Assembly: GCF_963675165.1 (NCBI RefSeq)
Contig: NC_087382.1
Coordinates: 6,124,315-6,188,314 of the forward strand
Length of the DNA: 64,000 nt
Reading direction: 5' to 3'
DNA from: Halichondria panicea
Taxonomy: Eukaryota > Porifera > Demospongiae > Suberitida > Halichondriidae
The position numbers were made by a program, and so were the translations under genes. The notes beneath the pieces were generated by a model, which did no database searches, was not told the DNA's origin, and worked only from the letters and a program-made list of their open reading frames with translations. Every line of letters starts with the position of its first letter. Within the stretch, counting starts at the first letter, position 1. Shown piece after piece: positions 1-12,100 of the stretch.

Positions 1-366
1 ACCATCAAACAAGTGAATGCACTTAGATTCAGTCATAATACATGATATCATTCTAATCAGTTCTTTCTACACATGCTGGCATAATGCAGATTCATCAAAG
101 CATCCTATAATATAGACTATCAAAGCATCTTCTAGACTAATAATTAGACTTTACAGGAATTGAGGATACAATTGCAACTATATGAATCCACCACAGTTAG
201 ATCAAAGTATCTTAACTACACTTATAATTAGACTACACAGGATACAACACTCTATGGACCTTAGTCTTATATAATATCATTTTCTAATTAGTTCTTCTAC
301 ACCACTTGGGATTAATCAAAATATTTTGCTTCCATAATAATTATGCAGCAAATTAAAGTTGAGCAG

Positions 367-398
367 TATAAAAAAGAACAGTTAGGCCAACTCAGACA
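367..398 (+). promoter_or_regulatory. Probable core promoter of the crystallin gene
   Basis: TATAAAAAAG at 367-376 is followed 25-30 bases later by an initiator-like TCAGACA (392-398). A strong 5' splice site (GTGAGTATAAG at 461) would end a short untranslated first exon (about 394-460). It would be joined to the acceptor TTTCTCTTGCAG ending at 624, just 4 bases before the first crystallin ATG. TATA placement and splice sites are read directly; the promoter role is inferred. Confidence 0.4.
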
Positions 399-624
399 GT
401 TGCTCTGAAATATCATCAAGAAACAAATTAACAGTCGCTTAATCTCTGTCAAGCTTCAATGTGAGTATAAGTTTAATGATCATTCCAAGCATTATTATTG
501 TTATTATTATAATCATTATTGCATGACATGTATTCAATTATAGAGCTAAATTGTTTTGACTGTTCGCAAATTGATAATTCGTGTTCAATAATTACTATAG
601 TGTAATTCCCTTTTTCTCTTGCAG

Positions 625-1088
625 AGTGATGCCTAAACTTATCCTGTACGAGGCGACCCAATTCCAGGGAAAAACCCTTCCCCTTACCGAAGCTACCTCC
701 AACTTTTTTCCTCTCGGCTTCAACAATAAATCCTCCTCCATTGAGGTCAAGAGTGGTGTGTGGACTATCTACGAGGCTGTCAACTACGAAGGGAGCAGCC
801 TCACTCTAAGGGTGGGAAAGTATGACCTGGAGTACATCGTTAACAACCTAGGAAGTGACATAATTTCCTCTGCGGGAAAGTCCTGAAGTTGTACGATGAT
901 ACTCAGAGCTTGATTCCGCTCGATTTAAACAACTGTGTCTCCTCTATTGAGGTGACCTTTGGTCAATGGTCAGTGTACAATCACGTCGACTACCAAGGAG
1001 CAAGACTCGATCTGAATGTCGGAAAGTACGACATTGACTACATCACCAAGAATCTGGGAAATGATGTCATCTCTTCCGTGAGACTGAG
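625..1088 (+). pseudogene. Beta-gamma-crystallin exon A, broken by a 43-nt deletion
   Basis: First of three tandem crystallin exons. The acceptor is at 624, the ATG at 629, and a donor-like AG|GTGAAC follows at 1089. Residues from 629 spell one complete two-Greek-key domain (motifs LYEATQFQG, NNKSSS, YEAVNYEG, SDIISS), then hit TGA at 884-886. Compared with exons B and C, a block of 43 bases is missing at about 876. That block encodes the linker and first strand of domain 2, so the second domain (889-1088) lies in another frame. The allele can therefore give only an 85-residue single-domain protein from this ATG, unless the exon is skipped. It could be a pseudo-exon, an assembly or allelic indel, or a functional single-domain isoform. 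Confidence 0.7.
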
Positions 1089-1232
1089 GTGAACATAATT
1101 ATTGCAATGAGCACAATATACTTTCAATTGTATCTGTTTGAAACAGTAGTAAAAACCATAATTATATCTAAAAGAATGTGGCATGTTAAAGTACTTTTAT
1201 TGTTTTTGTGAATATACCTCTTCCCCTTACAG

Positions 1233-2485
1233 AAAAATGCCCACACTTATCCTATACGACGCACGCCAATTCCAAGGAAAAACCCTTTCCCTCACCAAAG
1301 CTGCCTCCAACTTAATTCCTCTCGGCTTCGACAACAAAGCCTCCTCCATTGAAGTCAAGAGTGGTGTGTGGACTATATATGAGTCCGTCAACTACGAAGG
1401 GTACAGGCTCACTCTGGGAGTTGGAAAGTACGATTTCAACTTTATCGCGGAGACAATTGGAAGTAATGTCATATCCTCTGCTAGACCTGCTGAGATAACC
1501 CTGTACGATGCTGCCGGTTTCAAAGGTAAAACTCTGAAGTTGTACGATGCTCAGAGCCTTATTTCGTTGGGTTTTAACAATATTATCTCCTCTATTGAGG
1601 TCACCTTTGGTGAATGGTCAGTGTACACGCATTGCGACTACCAAGGAGCAAGACTCGATCTGAATGTCGGAAAGTACGACATTGACTACATCACCAAGAC
1701 TCTTGGAAACGATGTCATCTCTTCTGTGGGACTGAGGTGAGCACTATATTTTCAATGCTAATACATGATTAGTAATTAAATTAAAAGGCATACTGTAATG
1801 TTTAAATAGTACTGTATACATGCATGTATACTAGCAGTAGATGTACAATGCCGTGTGTAGCACTGAAGAGAAGTGAGACGGAAGTTTAAGTATTTATTAG
1901 GCATCGTGTGCATGTACTGTTCTCACATAAATCCATTGTAACTATGATTCCCTCTTCCCTTGCAGAAAGATACCTAAACTTATCTTGTACGACACTGGCT
2001 ATTTTCAGGGGAAAGTTCTTCCTCTTTCTAAAGCTACCCCTAACTTCACTCCTCTCGGCTTCGACAACAAAGCCTCCTCCATTGAGGTTGAGAGTGGTGT
2101 GTGGACTGTCTACGAGTCCGTCAACTACGAAGGGTATAGGCTCACTCTGGGAGTTGGGAAGTACGACTTCGGATTTATCTTGGAGAAAATTGGAAGTGAC
2201 GTAATTTCCTCTGCTAGACCTGCTGAGATAATCCTGTACGATGCTACCAGTTTCAAAGGGAAAAGCCTGAAGTTGTACGAAGATATTCCAAGCTTTACTC
2301 TGCTAGATTTTAATGACGTTGTTTCTTCTATTGAGGTCACCTTTGGCGAATGGTCAGTGTACGATAAGGTCAACTACGAAGGGAAAAGCCTCACTCTGAA
2401 AGTGGGAAAGTACGACATTGACTACATCAATAGTAATCTGGGAAACGATGTCATTTCCTCAATGAGGCCGACAATAACTGCTTGA
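1233..2485 (+). CDS. Beta-gamma-crystallin, two tandem two-domain exons (B 1233-1736, C 1966-2485)
   Basis: Each exon encodes two beta-gamma-crystallin domains (four Greek keys). Strand motifs of the type LYDxxxFxGKxL alternate with Ca-binding type motifs (D/N)(D/N)xx(S/T)S, for example DNKASS, NNIISS and NDVISS. Exon B ends CTGAG|GTGAGC and exon C begins after TTCCCTTGCAG. Joining them keeps phase 2 and reads GLR-KIPKL without a stop, although unspliced exon B would stop in the donor itself. Exon C has ATA where A and B have ATG, so it cannot start translation alone; this argues for one multi-domain gene rather than three genes. Stop at 2483. Members of this family (geodin in the sponge Geodia) are Ca-binding structural proteins. 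Here there is no signal peptide, so a cytosolic location is expected. A decayed copy lies at 34.8 kb. Confidence 0.85.
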
Positions 2486-2706
2486 AGAGAATATGCAGAT
2501 ACACATTGTCGAGAACATTATAATGTATTAGATTAGCTACCCCGGTATATAATTATAGTGGGCATGAGAAATTGTCTAAACAATAATTATGTTGCTTTGC
2601 ATGTGTTACATAATAATTGTTGCTGTAAAATTTATGAAATAATAATTTGTAGAAATGATAATTATAGTAAAACTAATAAGTATTAATTTTTTAGCAACCA
2701 AGTCAT

Positions 2707-2712
2707 AATAAA
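2707..2712 (+). terminator. Candidate polyadenylation signal
   Basis: AATAAA 222 bases after the crystallin stop codon, in AT-rich DNA. It is the first canonical hexamer downstream of the gene. Weak evidence on its own. Confidence 0.3.
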
Positions 2713-2918
2713 GAGAGCAGATCGAGGCACACTATCCTTTAGTTTTCAACATTACTCATGTTACCTCTCACTATACATTTATTATACAACTTCGCTATTA
2801 AAGGCTTACCCCACACAATGCTTTCAGAACTCCCCTATAGTAGTAGTCTGTCCGTCTGTCGTTCTGTGTATTCTATATACTCTAGTCCCCTGGCTCTGCG
2901 ATAGTGCTGTGTTTGTAC

Positions 2919-2978
2919 TAGCTATAGACTCGCAAGCCGCTCACTGTTGCCGTGCAACAGTGACAGCTTGTGAGTCTA
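2919..2978. mobile_element. Palindromic mini-element, TAGACTCGCAAGC family, 9-bp TSD
   Basis: A 60-bp near-perfect palindrome that starts TAGCTATAGACTCG and ends GAGTCTA. It is flanked on both sides by TGTTTGTAC (2910-2918 and 2979-2987). Its twin at 27643-27703 has the same flanks because the whole block was duplicated. The TIR matches the 767-bp element at 58415-59181. Confidence 0.65.
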
Positions 2979-4133
2979 TGTTTGTACCCAGAGGAGGTAC
3001 GACATGAGGAGCAATTAGGCTCGATTGAACACTTTAATTACATTTCGTTTACGTGTAGGCCTAGGTTTTTTAATGCTGAGTCAGCTAGTCAAGTGTTTTA
3101 ATTAATCAAGCTGCCCAACCTCTGGTTTGTACCCAGAGGAGGTACGACACATGTGTATAGGACCACTAAACAGAAACAATCGGAAATAAAGCCAATAAAA
3201 ATCGGTGTGACTATATTGCGAGGTCATTCTAAGTTTAGATTAGTGTCCAGATTTACAATGTCCTCACGCTATGTTTTACTGCTGCCTTAACTCTTTACCC
3301 TTTGTTGTTGACGCTTTAAAGCATCACAAACAGTGCCCTAAACTGCGCCGCACATAAATGTCACAAACAGCGCAATAAATCGAAAAATCGATTAGTATAA
3401 AGCTATAAGCCCAATTCAGTAAATCGGGAGACCGTAGTGAAGAGCAGTTTTTATAATTACACATGGTGTTTTGACACAAATGACACCATACACCCGCTAT
3501 AATTAGTACAATCCAAACAATTATTTGAAAGATTTTATTATCGGAAACCGATTGGGGATTCACAAAAAATGAATGATGTGCTTGTCTTAATGAAATGCAT
3601 TTTTTAGGACTACTTGCAGCTGAAGGAAGGAGGAGGTGGTTCTCACCAGGCAGACACTTCATCAGAAAAACTCTGAGCTCGAGTGTTGTGGTGCAGAGCT
3701 TGAACACAAATGAATAGTTATGGACGGTGTTGTATAGGGTTAAGGTTAGGGTTAGGGTTAGGGTTAAAGGGATTAGTGTGCAGCACCCCCCCTAAAAATA
3801 TCTCCCCATGCTGATCATCAATTAGTGTAAACTCCAGCTCCCCGTGCACTTAACAAAATCAGTATTATCGTGTGAGCTTAAGCTATAGTACAAAGCATAT
3901 GCATGGTCTTTGGAATCCACAACTGTCAGTAATCTGTTTGAAATGCATGAACAGAATCCGATCATTGTAGGAATTTAAATTTATACGTCACTATAGATAT
4001 TAGGTTCTCATTATCTCAGGCTAATGCGTAGGCTAATGTGTAGACTGTAAAGTGCATGATAAGTATTATGCTATAACGGCTATGCAAGTATAATTATGTA
4101 TAATTATATAGATCTAAGTAGCTCACATCAGTC

Positions 4134-4197
4134 ATGTCGAAGTCATTTTGCTGTGTAGGTACAGTGGTGCTCTAAATTCTAAATTGTAACCAAACAG
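4134..4197 (+). pseudogene. Relic of the Ig-receptor signal-peptide exon
   Basis: It starts ATGTCGAAG like the intact exon at 28958 and ends with the same AACCAAACAG|GTGAGT donor. It has lost bases from the hydrophobic core and gained a short duplication near 4175, so the frame is destroyed and a stop follows. The upstream block is shared with 28735-28957 and 36890-37084. This is the third copy of the receptor 5' end, without any downstream exons. Confidence 0.75.
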
Positions 4198-4323
4198 GTG
4201 AGTATAATTATATATACCACTGATTGCTAGCTATATATACATACAGGAGTGTATGAAGAGGAGTATGCGACTCCCACCACATTCCATTCTACATCTCGGA
4301 CTGAATTCGTCACTAACACTTGT

Positions 4324-4565
4324 ACAGTGGTTTGCAGAACAGTTGTCATACTCAGATAGGCAGTAGGCGGTGGCTACACCATATTCATTAAAGGTTTTAC
4401 AGCTCAACATACAGTTCATGGGGAAAAACTTTTTTAAAGGGGCTGTCATGATTGATCATGAGTAAAAGGTCTATACATGTGTGAAAAGACCACAAAACCA
4501 CAACACACTTAAGAGCCACCGCCTACTGCCTATCTGAGTATGACAACTGTTCTGCAAACCACTGT
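4324..4565. repeat. 52-bp perfect inverted repeat
   Basis: Arms 4324-4375 and 4514-4565 are reverse complements over 52 bases, separated by 138 bases. No clear target duplication was found outside the arms. It is probably a small fold-back element. Confidence 0.7.
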
Positions 4566-7225
4566 AGTTGTGTAAACTGTTAGCCATGAATAAAATTAAA
4601 TGTGGGCTGGAGGTACAAACCACAACGTGTGTATGCTGATATCATAATTAACCTAGAGTACTACTGTATCTGATAATTAGCCCTTGTTAAAAAGGACCTG
4701 GGCAAAGAAGAAACCTATCCCAGATCCTGGACAACTCACAGCAATACTTCTGACATGCCAAAAATCCTACAGATCCCTTCAGAAGGAATGTTTTAGTCCA
4801 AGTCATATAAATTAAGAAGAAGAAGCTATAGATTGCCCTGGTAAAATCACACTATCCAAACTAGAAGGGCAAGGACAACCAATTTCATCCTCGGATAATT
4901 ACAGCAGAACTACAGCAAAACTACAGACTACAAGACTCGCCTTATCAAACTCAATATGCTCCCACTATCTCTATTGTTTGAGCTTCAAGACCTCACGTTC
5001 GATTAACGTTCCTAGTCGAGTGTCTTAAATATCTACCAGACAATGTAGACCTGAATGCTTACCTGCAGGTATTATTTCCGCATCCACTAGAGCTAGTTCT
5101 ACTGTCAGAAATTTCCCCAAAAGAGCAGAACCTCTAAAAGTACTACAATAGGATTGCACGACTATGGAATTGACTGGACCCTATCGATCTATACAATCTA
5201 TTACATGTATTGACAGGAGTGCACTCATGCACTCTTAGTATATATAAGTGAACATTCGACATTGTGCTCGTGCCCCTGTGGAAACTGTCTCATGCACACA
5301 ATTAGTATGTCAGTCAGCTACTCCAGGGGTTTAGTCTGTCAGTACTCATGAGGTCACAACCTTATTCTCACAAATACACTGTATATCTAGACTACTGCTC
5401 GATTAATAATAATAATAACTCAAGCCTCAGGGATAGATCTTTAGTCTTTACTATGCTAGGTAAGCCCTCGTCTATGTATATATCTCCAGACTTGATTCTG
5501 GCTACAGCTTAATTAAGTGAGTCTGCAATGCGTAGGCATCGTATGGCTTTGTTGCCTGTCAGGATCCGCCCATATTACTGAAAGCCCATGCTCATTTTCA
5601 CTGTGCCACCGTCACGCGACTTAGCGAGGCAGGCTCTCCTTTTTCTTGGACGGTTCGTTCTTTCTTTCTTTGTTCCTCCAATTGTTACCATAATTATTTT
5701 ATCTTATTGACCTGTGTGACAAAGAACAGAAGCTGCGAAGGAGGCTATACGCACCCACTTAAGAATCTGATAGTGACGTGGTATGACATACTTGTACCGA
5801 AACCTGGTTTACACTACAACTGCTACAGTTGGTCTTCATACACTCCTGGTTTTACTAATCAAGTTGGTGCGACGACACAATTAACTTGCCCCAATGGTTC
5901 TGTCTTTATATATATTAATTTCAACTACGCTTAATCTTTCAGTTTGACCTATAATGAAAGTGCAAGCTCTATAGGCTAGATAAAATAAGTATTACTTCAT
6001 CAAACGCATGCAGTCATTTTTGAACCTTATATATTATATGCACCTAGTAACCGGATGTCCCTGTGACGAGTAATTAATGACTCGCTAGCTAGGTGCATTG
6101 GAAAGTGAGCGAGCTATAGGCAAGCAGGCAACCCTAATTACATCTATATTTACCAGAAACCGGAACAAAAATGGTCAGTCCACCTCATCCAATTAAGTAT
6201 CACAATCTTTCAACAACAGAGTGTGCCCGAAGAGTCTTTCCAGTAGCTATAATTATAGCTACCATACACTGTATAAGTTAGCTAGCTAGCTGAACTACTT
6301 CTAAAATTTCACTAATTTCCTTGGAAATGCATATAAACTTGAATACAAACACTTGTAGTTGAGCATGCGCTTAAAATTAAGATACGATCTATACGGTAAT
6401 TTGTATGGACTCACCTTCAGTTTAGGGTGTTCCAGTTTCTGAATTAACTCAAGACACAACCTCAGGTAAATGTATAGCCACTGTGAGAGTGTGGTGAATG
6501 ACAATCACTGCATGCTTTAGCATTATACATAACACAAGAGTGACAAGAAATCATGTACTTTAACATGAATTGTTACCAGAGAGTTTTCAGACGTTCACCT
6601 TAAATTTGTGGTCAATTGGGCATTAGCAGCAGGGTGAACTGGATCTGTGCGCAATGTATACGTACTCATATAAATTACATAGGAAACACAGTAACAACAT
6701 CATAATACTCCGATAAGAAGTCTCCGAATAAGGGACACTGAATTAAACATAACTACAAGCAGACACGGCTTCAAATTGAATAAAATTACTTTAGTCCCTA
6801 TGAAAAAATGAAAGGTAAGGTAGATACCTGTATTATGAGTCAGGGGGTATTATGGGTCTCTTTGATAAAATGCTTCCAAAGTTTCAGTATATTCTTTAAA
6901 TTTTTAATTAAAAAAGATAACCTGATTTTCATAATCACCATAATTATCTTAATTGTATTATGGCGTAAATTTACATTTTTCCAACGATTATCTCCAGAGA
7001 AATTTATAATTAAGCTTAGGTGTGACTCATTATACCAACATTTACTTATACCACACAGAGACATCCGTCCATTTATAAAAAAAAAACAAGCTGATGCATA
7101 TAAGACACAGCATAAGACAAAATTTAAACCAATTTTGATGGACTGCGCTACATTTACAAATAACATATGATAATTGTGTATAATTATATATCAGTCATCT
7201 TCCTGTTTGAATTTTTTAAATTATA
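4566..7225. other. No recognisable gene; old repeats
   Basis: AT-rich, without splice-consistent coding exons. A repeat at 5577-5735 resembles 39590-39790 (shared CTCATTTTCAC...CTCACGCGACTT type core). The short open frame 5707-5934 (75 codons) lies partly in that repeat and matches nothing I recognise. The overlapping open frames at 6808-7170 on both strands are low-complexity AT sequence. Confidence 0.5.
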
Positions 7226-7285
7226 ATTATGAGTCAGCAAGGTCTCAGCGGACAGGTATGCACCCACAATTTATCCAATCTCCCA

Positions 7286-7712
7286 CGCACGCACGCACAC
7301 ACACACACACACACGCAAACACAAAATAAGGCATTTAATCCTGGGGAGGTGGTTCAGATTGTCAGAAGCAGTACATGTTTGTGGGTGTTCCTGAGTACAG
7401 TGGAGTTCAAAACCATAATTATTATAGGGGTAAGCCTAAACTTGCACCAAGCAAGAGTACTGAGCTCTCTTACACTTTATTATAGGTGTGTGTACAAAAC
7501 AGCCCCTCAACAAAGGCCACCTCTGTATAATGGCCAAACATTGCTCCCCAAAGGTGTCTGTTTAGAAGGGTTCCACTGGCTATAGGTATACTGAACTGCT
7601 ATTTGACACGCACACACGCACACGCACACACACACACACACACACACGCACACACACGCACACACGCACACACACGCACATACACGCACATGCACACACA
7701 CACACACACACC
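7286..7712. repeat. Two (CA)n / (CACG)n microsatellite tracts
   Basis: CA-rich tracts at 7286-7320 and 7598-7712, interspersed with CG steps. The antisense open frames rich in Val-Cys through this stretch are products of the repeat. From 7713 to 8820 I see no gene. Confidence 0.9.
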
Positions 7713-8822
7713 ATAGATACTGTACACTCTGTGGATATGAAACACTTCCGCCCACTACGTAAAGTCCTGAAACACTCATTGCAACAGATGACACGGACGG
7801 AGTATCCGAGATTCTGTATATACCGTGTAGATAATACTGCGTGGATACAATAATAACAGTAACTACGGGTGAGTGATTCGATAACTGATTCTGACAGAAA
7901 CTCCCAGCCCAAGTTCTTCCAGTGATAACTGATTTTCTGTGCAGGGAGAGCCAAGAGAGGTGCTCATGAATGAAAGTGCATGGAGATGCAGAAATCATAT
8001 GGAAACCTGACTGATCTAGATCTAGCTACATGTACATGCACTGCTGACTTTAATTTGCACATGCATGCAGTGGTACCCAAGTCCCCAGAGGAAGCTTTGA
8101 GCGAAGATGGTGTTGTAGGATTTTTCTTCACATGTCTGTCTAGCGTATAATATTAAAGTATATGATGAAGCGATAATCCAAAAATCACCAAATGGTCAGG
8201 TGTTGGTGGTGTTGGTCCAAGTTCTTCCAGTGCTACTGATTCTCAGAACAAACACCTTTAATACATAGCTATGTATCACTTTATAACTGAACACTGGAGC
8301 TTTGTATGTTCAGTTTAGCACCATCACTGCATGGTGAGAGGGAAGCACTGGTATGTCACAAAGCTCTAGATCCTCTATTAACTTCCTAAACTACGAGAAA
8401 GATTTTCTCGCCTGTATGATAACAATTAACTGAGGGTTTGTGATGACATTGTATATAGCACAGCATGTATATGCACAGGAAATTATATAGGCAGACATCC
8501 GTACATGGAGATAGACTTAGAAAATGGACTCCCTTCCACTTCTTCTGGTGATATGGCATTACCTAAAATGTGTATATGTTTTAATAATTTACTCCGTCCC
8601 CTGTACAATCATGTATGCATTCTCATCATACATTACATTTGTATAAACATTTTCACTATAAAGAGACACACTTTCCTGAAATACTAAAATACTTAATGAG
8701 GGTTCAAACACATTCTCCTGGTATAAGGACATCTATAATATTATTGAATAACCACATCAGTTAAGTGATGGAGCTTTTTGTTGGCAAGATCGCCTAACGA
8801 AAAGATGAGTACCGTTAAACAC

Positions 8823-9106
8823 CTAAATTTGACTTATCACTCTGCTTGCTGCTAGCCTTATGTATTTCCTTAAGTGCATGCTGAACACATTCTCCTGGTA
8901 CTTCACTTCATAGACTAACAGGAAAGCAAGGAGAGATGCTCCAACCACAAACCCAACCAAATATCGCCTAACCACAAAGTTATCACCTAGTAAGTTACAG
9001 GCAAAAATGCATGAGCTCCAAAAGGCTATATCCACTAATAATGCAGGCTCAATATACATGCTCCATGATAGACTTACCTCCCACCTACGAATAGCCCTCT
9101 CCTCAA
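8823..9106 (-). CDS. Candidate alternative last exon encoding a membrane anchor
   Basis: The acceptor TTGTGCCTTCAG with a T-rich tract upstream ends at 9107. Joined to the donor at 9600/9599, it keeps frame (RELD-IEERAIRRWE) and stays open for 94 codons to TAG at 8823. The segment has a hydrophobic stretch YLVGFVVGASLLAFLLVY, long enough for one TM helix, followed by a basic tail. An internal GGAG|GTAAGT at about 9077 could instead end the exon early. Not expressed evidence, only splice and frame logic. Confidence 0.4.
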
Positions 9107-12100
9107 CTGAAGGCACAAGTGTGCAGTTGTGCAAGAAAAACAACACAAAAAGTGTTCATTTCTGCAGCTGGGTGCCATTGTAGTGAGTGAACACAAATAT
9201 TCCGTATAGGCCTACTCTCCGTATCAGTAGGTTGTACATAGGATTGACAGTGCAGTTGTGTGTGTTTTCTACGGTGGCCCTGAGGTATACACCTACTTCA
9301 TTTTGCATTTGCGGTTCATTTCCCAGTTCAACTGCGCTTCTACAGTTCAACTAGGCTTATGCAGTTGGCTTTTGCAGTTGGCTTCTGCAGTTGGCTTTTA
9401 CAGTTGGCTTTTGCAGTTGCTCAATCACAATGATCACTTAAGGACATACTTAGAAGTACTGTATAGCAGACCTAAAAATGCTGATAGCAAGCCTGTAGAC
9501 CATAATTATACAATAATAATTAGATGTTGCAACAACATATTTCTGTCAGGTCTCCACAGTAAAAGTATTTCATCAGCAGATATGTTGTTGACTACTTACT
9601 ATCTAATTCTCTAATCAAGTCAGTGTGCAGTGGGTTGAGTTTGAGGGTGGAGAAAAACTCATGGTACTTGTGGGGGTGGTGTTTGACCACACCCAGCAGG
9701 GCAGTGAACAATCTGTTGGCTTTGTCAGCATTGATCTCGTTCAGCTGGTTAGTCTCTTGCAACACACGCTCAGTGATGAGTCCGACTGATAGCAAACGAA
9801 CAGCTATGGCTTTGGGCTCTTGGGAGAGTGACTCGACTATCTTCTCACTGCACCTCACTAGCACATTGTACCCAGCGTTACCTGCAGGAGAAAGTGTGTT
9901 TACAGCATGGTACACCCCCACATTGGAGCACCAGGTATATGAAACACACTGTATAAGGAAAGCACTAGATGGTATGGCGTACAAATACTAAACGTACAGA
10001 ATATACAAACAGGCTAACAGACCAAGTACATGGCTTTACAGTACACCGTACCCAACAGTACAATTATAGAATATGGTATTGAAGAATTATAAAGATACGC
10101 ACATACACGTAATATAAGGTACATGTGTACATAATTATTAATACCGTACAGCGCTTTAGTTTCGAGGCAATAACATTTCACGGACTAACCTCGAAACCAA
10201 TACCTCTCTACGAAATAAAATCTTGATCAATATTCAAAATTTTAGTGCCTCGAAAATAAAGTGCGATTAATACGGTACTAAATACACAGCATCACCATGA
10301 CTCCGACTATTAATTTACACTCACCACTGAATCCACTGAGTGTATGAATGTCCTTGAGTAGAGAGTCCACACTTCTCAACAGATTTGCTCCATTCTCAAC
10401 CAGGTCAACAAGAGCAGCTGTCTCCTCTGACTGGTCTGTAACATTGAATAAGAGGAAGCTCAAACACTCGATATTGTGGAGACGCGCATTTAGTAGCTTC
10501 TCACTTTGACAGTGTTTGAGTTTGACCTTGGCCACTAGATAAAGCTGGTGAGATAAAGTCTCCACCTTAGAGAGACCGGCTACAATGTTCTCACTGATGC
10601 TCCGTATTGAGCACTCATCAACAACCCTCCTGGTTACTACAACGACAGACGCTATCTCTGCCCGTATGGAGTCAGTGTGGGCAGCCAGATCCCTCAGAGA
10701 AGATGACCTGAGGTAGAAGATATCGTAAATTCTACAGTGTGATCATTAAAATAGTAAACATCTCACTGAAGTGCAGTTGTCATAGTCTCCATTAGTGAAA
10801 TTACACTCTCCACAGTAGAGCCAAGCTGTGAGGTGGTCATCTCACTAACTGTTATCCTCAGTCCTTCAGTAGCTTCCTAACAATCACACATGCATTGTAA
10901 GTAAATGAGATTGTACACACACACACGCACATGCAGTACACAGTACGGTCATAGATCAAGTAAGCAACATGCATATACTGTACAGACATTAAATTACTGA
11001 GCCATGATAATAATTATATAGTCCCACGTGGGTTGATGGCATTCAATAATTATATATGCAGCACGTGAGGCACCAATTACCGCATGTTGCTGCAGTTGCA
11101 AGAACTCTGCAAACGTCTGTATATGCTGTGGTTTAGCCATGCACGTGATCAAGTCGGTTACCACCCACTTGAAAAGGAGTGTTACAGCAGAACAAATCCA
11201 AGATAGGCTTGCAATCCGACCACAGAAGGTTGGATTATTAATTTTGTATAACATTCCCGCAGGCTTTTGTTGACTCTGCTGTGATACTAGTCCAATGCAT
11301 GTCTAACTATGCACGGCAGCCGTTTTAAAAGCCTTGTCTAATTTTTTTCACTGCCCTATTATTCACTGTCCTCTGTTAGTTGCTGCTAGGTTTCCATTAG
11401 CCTCGATTCCAAGCCGCTGAGAAAGACGGCCTGGTATACACTGTTTACGCATGCGCCAGAATTACCCAGAATCTGGGTAATCGTAAATTGCAGTATATTT
11501 ATCAGTATTCTTATTCCGCATTAGTTTGTAAAACATTGATATCGTTTCATTTATAATGATGTCATTGAAAAAAGAAATCTAGTCCAAGTTGTGTCAGTAA
11601 TGGCTGCTACCTTCTCTTCTGCTCTCGCGTACGCGTTATCCTGTGTTGGAAAACCAGGTCTAGTGAAAGACAAGCAGCTGGAGGCGTTGAAGTGTCTGTA
11701 CGCTGGTGTTTATGTGGGTACCGTACCGACCGGCTATGGCAAGTCCCAGAGCAAGTCCATCTGCTTTCCAGACACTCCCTTTCTTGATTGATATGAAGCT
11801 TGACAGGACCAGTGCACCTCTCTCTGAAAGAAGTGTTGTGATGGTGATTTCTCCTCTTGTTTCTCTGAGTGAAGCCATCTTCAAAGTGTTGGTGTGTCTG
11901 TTCGACGTTCAGTGCCATTCTCTCTGGAAGGAAGTATTGTTGTGACATTTGCCGAAAATTGGTCACAGAGTAAGTACGTGGTGATCCGAGAACTGTGTGG
12001 CCTGAATGTGTTTACAATCCGAGGGACTTGTGTGTATCCGATCCGAGGGACTTGTTGCTTGAGTGTGTATCCGGACTTGTTGCTTGAGTGTGTATTAATG

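Larger units (their letters stand above)
2790..4240 (+). repeat. Segmental duplication, copy 1 (partner 27530-29090)
   Basis: About 1.4 kb is collinear with 27530-29090, with indels. It includes a palindromic insertion (2919-2978), the direct repeats ending GAGGAGGTAC at about 2980 and 3126, a TTTAAAGC-centred palindrome near 3310, a TTAGGG tract (3736-3767), and the upstream region and signal-peptide exon of the Ig receptor gene. Copy 2 leads into an intact receptor gene. Copy 1 leads into unrelated sequence after about 4250. Confidence 0.85.

Noticed and set aside
1908-2204. Open frames overlapping crystallin exon C on both strands
   Set aside because: Out-of-frame readings of the crystallin exon; only the spliced frame carries the Greek-key motifs.
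3736-3767. TTAGGG repeats as a true chromosome end
   Set aside because: Short, and flanked on both sides by unique and genic sequence.
6808-7170. 120-codon plus-strand frame and its antisense partner
   Set aside because: AT-rich low-complexity sequence, open on both strands, no domain pattern or splice context.
7507-7998. Minus-strand open frames rich in Val-Cys-Val
   Set aside because: They are translations of the CA/CACG microsatellite; both strands and several frames are open for the same reason.
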